Shown: positions 32,959 through 37,155 of the stretch, piece after piece | Layout of the letters: the number at the start of each line of letters is the position of its first letter | How positions within the stretch are numbered: the first letter of the stretch is position 1 | Source of the DNA: Nitrospirae bacterium CG2_30_70_394 | GTDB lineage: Bacteria > CG2-30-53-67 > CG2-30-70-394 | Direction of reading: 5' to 3' | DNA length: 37,155 bases | Assembly: GCA_001873295.1 (NCBI GenBank) | Contig: MNYW01000098.1 | Span: 1-37,155, forward strand | Made by a program: the position numbers and the translations under genes | The notes under the pieces: generated by a model | Told to the model about the DNA's origin: nothing | The model's database searches: none | Seen by the model: the letters and a program-made list of their open reading frames with translations, nothing else

Positions 32959-33062
32959 CCTCCGGCCACCGCGCTCCCCACCCTTGGGGTGGGGGCGTGG
33001 ATTCCCCGGGGGCTGCATGGTTCCGTCCCCCTCCGGCGGGCCACGCTCCTTACCCTTGGGGT
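32959..33062 (+). repeat. Pair of imperfect ~32-bp direct repeats
   Basis: Copy 1 (32959-32990) runs from CCTCCGG to CGCTCCCCACCCTTGGGGT; copy 2 (33030-33062) runs from CCTCCGG to CGCTCCTTACCCTTGGGGT. The last 19 bases differ at two positions. Each ends in the near-palindrome ACCC-TTG-GGGT; in copy 1 this extends to 8-bp arms, CCCCACCC/GGGTGGGG (32976-32994). Copy 2 ends 63 bp before the exporter start. Confidence 0.7.
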
Positions 33063-33125
33063 CACCTTCTCCTTGATCCATACCCGGGCCGCACCGATAA
33101 GCGCAGCGACTCTCGCCGCCCTCGT

Positions 33126-35651
33126 ATGCGCCCCCTCTCCCACCTCTTCGCCGCCCTCACCCGGCCGTGGCCGGCGCTGCTGCTGTTGATCGGCCTCACC
33201 GCGGCGATGGCGGGGCTCGCCATGGAGGTCGGGTTCGACGGCTCGACCCAGCGAATCCTCGCCCAAACCCAGGTGCAGCAGGCGTACCAGCACCGGATGG
33301 AGCGGCTCTTCGGCGGCGACCACACCTGCTTCATCGCCCTGCACCCGCCCACCGGCGACTGTTTTACCGTGGGGGTCCTGGAAAAGATCGCCTCGCTCAG
33401 CGCGGCGCTGGAAGCGCTTCCCGGGGTCGCCAAGGTGGTCAGCCTCACCCAGGTGGGGACGATCCGCGGCGGCGTGGACGGCCTGGAGGTGCGGCCGCTG
33501 ATCGGGGAGATCCCCCACGACCCGGCCGCCCTCGCCCGCCTCGGCGAGGCCGCTACCACCCACCGCCTCCTGCGCCGCAACCTCATCTCCGACGACCGGA
33601 CCTATACCGCCATCGTCGTCGAGCTCGACCCCTCGCCCGCCGGCCTGGAGATCCGCGACGCCACCCTCACCGCAATCGACCACCTCGCGGCGGAGGCGCG
33701 CTCCCCGGAGGAGGTGGTGGTCGCAGGCGCGCCGATGGTCGGCCAAGTCTTTCGCCACACCATGGCGGGCGACCTCGGCCGCCTGGTGCCCCTTACCCTG
33801 GCGATGAGCGGGCTCTGCCTCTGGCTCCTCTTCCGCCGGCCGCGTGCGGTCATCCTGCCCACCGTCGCGGTGGGGGCGGCGATGGTCTGGACCCTCGGCC
33901 TCATGCACCTGCTGCACACCCCGTTGTCGCTGATCACCACCGCCCTGCCACCGGTGCTGATCGCGGTGGGGGTGGCGTACGGCGTCCACGTCCTCGCCGC
34001 CACCTGGGGGGAGCTGCGCGCCGGCCACGACCGCGACCGGGCGGTGCGCCGGGCGGTGGCGCGTGTCACCTGGCCGGTGGTCCTGTCGGCGACCACCACC
34101 GCCATCGGCTTCGCCTCCATCGCCGCCAGCCCGATCCGCACCCTGCAGGAGTTCGGCGCCTTCTCCGTGGTGGGGACCTTCTTCTCCATGGTCCTCGCCC
34201 TCACCCTGGTGCCGATCTGCCTCACCCTCTTGCCGGCGGAGCGGTGGGAAGAGTGGCGCGGCCAGCGCCGCCCGTGGCCCATCGACCGGTGGCTCAAGCG
34301 CCTCGGCAGTTTCAGCCGACGCGAGCGGCTGGCGGTGGTCGGGATGGCGCTGCTCATGCTGCTCCTCGCGGCCGGCGGCATCGCCCGCCTGGTCGCGGAC
34401 ACCGACTACCTCGCCTACCTCCCCGAACAGGCGCCCATCCGCCAGGCGGCGGAGCTCTTCAACCGCCACCTCGCCGGCGCCACCACCTTCACCGTGGTCT
34501 TCGAGGGCCACGACCCGGGGCGCTTCCGCCAGCCCGACGCCCTGCGCTTTCTCGCCGAGATGCAGCGCCACCTGGCAGCGGATCCGGGGGTAGACACCTC
34601 CACCTCCCTGGCGGACTTCGTGGCGGTGATGAACCGGGCGCTGCACGACGACGACCCGGCGTATGAGCAGGTGCCAGAGGGCGCGGACGAGATCGGCCAG
34701 CTCCTCCTCCTCTTCTCCCTCGGCGACGAGGCGGAGGCGGTGTTGCGACCGTACGTGAACTACGACGCCTCCATCGCCCGCCTCACCTACCGCTCCCACC
34801 TCACCAGCTCGCGCGCCCAGGTGGCCCTCGCCGACTCCATCGAGGCGTACTGCACCCACCACGCCCCGGCCGGGATCCGCACCCACCAGACCGGCTCCGC
34901 CTACTACCTGGCGGAGAGCTCCATGGGGATCGTCCGCTCCCAGGCCCGCTCCCTCGGCCTCACCGCGGCGGTAATCGCCGTGCTCATGGCGATAGTCTTC
35001 CGCTCGGTGCGCGTCGCGCTGTTGATCCTCGTCCCCAACCTCCTCCCCATCGCCATGGTCTTCGGCCTCATGGGGTGGTGGGGGATTCCGCTCTCCACCG
35101 GCACCGCGATCATCGCCGCCATCTCCCTCGGGATCGCGGTGGACGACACCATCCACCTCGCCCTCCGCTACCGCGAGGAGCTCACCCCGCGCCTCAACCC
35201 CGGTGCACCCGTACGCGCCCGCCGCGCCGCCCAAGAGGCAGCGATGGCCACCACCCTGATCGAGACTGGCAGGCCGGTGATCTACACCACCGCCACCCTG
35301 GTGGTGGGCTTCTCGGTCCTCGCCTGCTCCTCCTTCGTGCCGGTCCGGATGCTCGGCATCCTCACCGCCACCACCATGCTCTTCTGCCTCTTCGGCGACC
35401 TCCTGCTGCTCCCCGCCCTCCTGACCCTGGTGCCGGTGGCGCCGAGCCGCACCCGCCGGGCGCAGGCGAAGGCGGGAACGGATGCGACCGCGACCGCCGC
35501 GCCCACGTGGCGCTGGAACCCCCTGCGCCGGCGCCGCCCCACCCCCTTTGGCCTCGCCCCCCGCCACCGCCCGAGCGCGGCGGTGGCGGAGATCCCGGCA
35601 GCGCGGGGGGTGGACGAGCAGCTCGCCACGGTGGCCACAAGCGAGGAGTAG
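33126..35651 (+). CDS. RND superfamily exporter, MMPL/COG1033 type
   Basis: An 841-aa inner-membrane exporter with the two-fold RND layout. TM1 (about 14-32) and a large periplasmic loop (about 35-215) precede helices TM2-6 (about 218-375, including LGRLVPLTLAMSGLCLWLLF and the sterol-sensing-like LPPVLIAVGVAYGVHVLAA). A second half follows, with TM7 at about 400-420, another periplasmic loop, and TM8-12 containing GIAVDDTIHLALRYREEL, the Asp-bearing proton-relay motif of this group. A cytoplasmic Arg/Pro/Ala tail ends the protein. No periplasmic adaptor (HlyD-like) or TolC-like gene is adjacent, which fits the MMPL/HpnN-type subgroup that moves lipids or hydrophobic molecules. The substrate is unknown. 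The ATG at 33126 lacks a Shine-Dalgarno but sits right before TM1; the upstream extension is not family-like. Confidence 0.9.
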   Translation: MRPLSHLFAALTRPWPALLLLIGLTAAMAGLAMEVGFDGSTQRILAQTQVQQAYQHRMERLFGGDHTCFIALHPPTGDCFTVGVLEKIASLSAALEALPGVAKVVSLTQVGTIRGGVDGLEVRPLIGEIPHDPAALARLGEAATTHRLLRRNLISDDRTYTAIVVELDPSPAGLEIRDATLTAIDHLAAEARSPEEVVVAGAPMVGQVFRHTMAGDLGRLVPLTLAMSGLCLWLLFRRPRAVILPTVAVGAAMVWTLGLMHLLHTPLSLITTALPPVLIAVGVAYGVHVLAATWGELRAGHDRDRAVRRAVARVTWPVVLSATTTAIGFASIAASPIRTLQEFGAFSVVGTFFSMVLALTLVPICLTLLPAERWEEWRGQRRPWPIDRWLKRLGSFSRRERLAVVGMALLMLLLAAGGIARLVADTDYLAYLPEQAPIRQAAELFNRHLAGATTFTVVFEGHDPGRFRQPDALRFLAEMQRHLAADPGVDTSTSLADFVAVMNRALHDDDPAYEQVPEGADEIGQLLLLFSLGDEAEAVLRPYVNYDASIARLTYRSHLTSSRAQVALADSIEAYCTHHAPAGIRTHQTGSAYYLAESSMGIVRSQARSLGLTAAVIAVLMAIVFRSVRVALLILVPNLLPIAMVFGLMGWWGIPLSTGTAIIAAISLGIAVDDTIHLALRYREELTPRLNPGAPVRARRAAQEAAMATTLIETGRPVIYTTATLVVGFSVLACSSFVPVRMLGILTATTMLFCLFGDLLLLPALLTLVPVAPSRTRRAQAKAGTDATATAAPTWRWNPLRRRRPTPFGLAPRHRPSAAVAEIPAARGVDEQLATVATSEE

Positions 35652-35875
35652 CGGGAAAGACGCGCCGGCGGAATAAGTCACCCGGCTTGGCGCCGCTCGC
35701 GGGCGGGCGCGGAGGCGCAGGGGGAGCGCCCCGGCCGCCCCGCCGCGCCCCGCCGCGCTCGCCCTCCACCCCCTCCCCCGCGGGAGGCCCAGAGGGGCGG
35801 CTCGCTTGCGCCGGCGGGGGGCCCGCGCGACCGGAAAACGCTCCCCCGCCCTCGGCGTGCGCACGGGGCGTGGGC

Positions 35876-36391
35876 CTACGCCTCCGTCTCCCCCGCCGCG
35901 CCGCCCTCCTCGCCGCGCTCCCGGAAGAAGTCCTCGGGGCGCATCTTCTTCAGCTCCTCCTTGAAGCTCGAAAGCTCGTCCTCGGTGATCGGCTTCAGCA
36001 CCGCCACCCCCTTCTCCAGGACCCGCTCGTGGACGTAGATCGGCACCCCGGCGCGCACCGCCAGGGCCATGGAGTCCGACGGCCGGGCGTCGATGGAGAG
36101 GTGCTGCCCCTCAAAGGTCGCCTCGATCACCGCGTAATAGGTGTTGTCCACCAGGTCGTTCACCACCACCCGCTCGATCTCCACCCCGAGGACGCGGGTG
36201 AGGTTGATCATCAGGTCATGGGTCATCGGGCGCGGCATCACCTCGCCCTGGAGCTGCAGGAGGATGGCGTTGCCCTCGTAGACGCCAATCCAGATCGGGA
36301 CCATCCGAGCGCCGTCCACCTCCTCCAGAAAGACCACGTACTGGCCGGAGTTGGGGACCAACATGAGGGAGAGGATCTTGAACTCTTTCAT
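35876..36391 (-). CDS. DUF151 bifunctional nuclease domain protein
   Basis: A 171-aa protein of the bifunctional nuclease (BFN/DUF151) family. Features are the N-terminal VPNSGQYVVFLEEVDGARMVPIWIG, EGNAILLQLQG, RPMTHDLMINLTRVLGVEIERV and the conserved YYAVIEATFEGQHLSIDARPSDSMALAVRAGVPIYV block. A charged C-terminal extension (about 130-171) may be a UvrB/UvrC-like short helix. The ATG has GAGG at suitable spacing. It follows the DsbD/CcdA-like gene by 39 bp on the same strand, so the two are likely co-transcribed. The biological role of this family in proteobacteria is unsettled. Confidence 0.93.
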   Translation of the reverse strand: MKEFKILSLMLVPNSGQYVVFLEEVDGARMVPIWIGVYEGNAILLQLQGEVMPRPMTHDLMINLTRVLGVEIERVVVNDLVDNTYYAVIEATFEGQHLSIDARPSDSMALAVRAGVPIYVHERVLEKGVAVLKPITEDELSSFKEELKKMRPEDFFRERGEEGGAAGETEA

Positions 36392-36430
36392 GGCTCGCCT
36401 CGCGCGCGGACAGGGGGGGCGCCCGCGGGC

Positions 36431-37132
36431 TCAAAACCGCAGATACGCCCCATACCCCAACCATAGTGCCACCCCCACCATCACCGCACCGAAGGCGCGC
36501 TTCAGCCGCTCCAGCCACGGCCCCGAGGCGGGGAGGTTGGCCACCAGCCCGGTGAATAGCCCGACCACCACCAACAGGGTGGAGAGGCCGAGGGCGAAGA
36601 CAAACAGCAAGGCAACACCGAAGACGACGTTCTGCTGGCTCGCCACATAGACGAGGACCGCGCCGAGGACCGGGGCGGTGCACGGCGCCGCCACCAGCCC
36701 GGCGGTGAGCCCCATCGCCGCGGCGCCCAGAAAACCTCGCCGCGCCCCGCCCAGGCCGCGGGTGAGGAAGGCGGGCAGGGGCAGGGTGAAGAGGTCCATC
36801 ATCGCCAGGCCGAAGAGGGCAATCACCCCCGACACCCCGACGTAGACCCACGGGTTGTTGGCGAAGGTGCCGAAGGTGGCGCCGGTGAGCGCCGCCGCCG
36901 CCCCGAGGCCGGCGTAGGTGACCGCGATGCCGAGGACGTAGCAGAGCACCAAAGCGACGGTGCGCACCCGCGAGTTGCCCACCTGCCCGCCCATGAAGCC
37001 GACGGTGATCGGGATCATCGGGTAGACGCACGGGGTGAAGCTGGTCACCACCCCGCCCACATACACGAGGAGGAAGGCGAGGAGCGAGGAGGCGTGGAGC
37101 GCCTCCTGAACGCGGGCGGCGAGGTCATCCAT
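36431..37132 (-). CDS. DsbD/CcdA-like thiol-disulfide transmembrane protein
   Basis: A 233-aa polytopic inner-membrane protein equal to the central domain of DsbD: TSFTPCVYPMIPITVGFMGG with Cys35 in the first helix and AAPCTAPVLGAVLVYVA with Cys151 in the fourth. These two cysteines pass electrons from cytoplasmic thioredoxin to periplasmic partners (protein disulfide reduction or cytochrome c maturation). About six hydrophobic segments are visible. No periplasmic alpha or gamma domain is present in the seen part. The ATG at 37132 gives a family-like start, but no Shine-Dalgarno is visible and the frame stays open to the window edge, so an upstream extension cannot be excluded. It is followed by the DUF151 gene. 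Confidence 0.88.
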   Translation of the reverse strand: MDDLAARVQEALHASSLLAFLLVYVGGVVTSFTPCVYPMIPITVGFMGGQVGNSRVRTVALVLCYVLGIAVTYAGLGAAAALTGATFGTFANNPWVYVGVSGVIALFGLAMMDLFTLPLPAFLTRGLGGARRGFLGAAAMGLTAGLVAAPCTAPVLGAVLVYVASQQNVVFGVALLFVFALGLSTLLVVVGLFTGLVANLPASGPWLERLKRAFGAVMVGVALWLGYGAYLRF

Positions 37133-37155
37133 GGAGGGGTGAGGGTAGCGTCGCC

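Larger units (their letters stand above)
32773..33125. other. Intergenic region upstream of the RND exporter
   Basis: This 353-bp gap contains a strong GC hairpin next to the propeller gene and an imperfect direct repeat in its centre (annotated separately). The exporter frame is open upstream to 32922, but that sequence looks non-coding. I see no clear promoter hexamers. Confidence 0.45.

Noticed and set aside
32922-33125. N-terminal extension of the RND exporter
   Set aside because: The 68 added residues are low-complexity, precede TM1 without membrane or signal features, and cover the direct repeats.
32598-35864. A minus-strand open frame of about 1088 codons
   Set aside because: It is antisense to the RND exporter, which has clear membrane helices and motifs. 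The antisense product is a low-complexity Gly/Glu/Arg chain.
1-37155. Mobile island, prophage or insertion sequence
   Set aside because: No transposase, integrase, tRNA-end duplication or abrupt composition change is visible; gene content is core-type throughout. The only lower-GC patch is the terminator before rimP.

Overview
The window is a very GC-rich (about 70% by eye) stretch of bacterial chromosome, densely packed with housekeeping genes and carrying no transposase, integrase, phage module, CRISPR array, rRNA or complete tRNA that I can see. A Gram-negative host is indicated by an RND-type exporter, a secreted beta-propeller with a signal peptide, a transmembrane chemoreceptor with a periplasmic domain and a DsbD/CcdA-type thiol transporter. 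The JAB(RadC-like)-DinG helicase fusion, the YlxR-L7Ae fusion and the sigma-54 activator are all familiar from Deltaproteobacteria (Desulfuromonadota-like) and relatives. That placement is an inference, not a proof.

Layout. (1) 158-6332: a SulP transporter, a membrane histidine kinase and long-form hisG on the minus strand, a small plus-strand gene of unknown function, and a sigma-54-dependent response regulator (GlrR/QseF-like) on the minus strand. (2) 6574-10405: lysS, a 503-bp non-coding stretch with a 36-bp direct repeat, a small conserved-looking protein, and argD. (3) 10552-16206 (minus): a four-gene chemosensory operon read tandem-receiver regulator, CheW, chemoreceptor, CheA. The order matches pilG-pilH-pilI-pilJ-chpA of type IV pilus (Pil-Chp) systems, but the two receivers are one protein and the receiver at the end of CheA has lost its catalytic residues. 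(4) 16636-18526: nth and an M16 zinc peptidase, divergent. (5) 18785-28486: the translation/RNA-processing cluster rimP-nusA-ylxR-infB-rbfA-truB-rpsO-pnp, preceded by a textbook intrinsic terminator only 46 nt before rimP. (6) 28555-37132: dut, a JAB-DinG helicase fusion, a periplasmic beta-propeller, an RND exporter, a DUF151 bifunctional nuclease and a DsbD/CcdA-like membrane protein (last two on minus).

Working together. The rimP-pnp block supplies 30S maturation (RimP, RbfA, S15), transcription elongation (NusA), initiation (IF2), tRNA modification (TruB) and RNA decay (PNPase). The kinase in the hisG operon and the sigma-54 activator 1.5 kb away form a plausible two-component pair. The chemosensory operon has receptor, coupling protein, kinase and response regulator but no CheR/CheB in view.

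Recurring oddities: many non-ATG starts (CTG for ylxR, TTG for pnp and the tandem-receiver gene, GTG for hisG, nth, cheW and the small gene at 4511), each with a good Shine-Dalgarno; GC-only hairpins without U-tracts just after several stop codons; and short direct repeats in the larger intergenic gaps.
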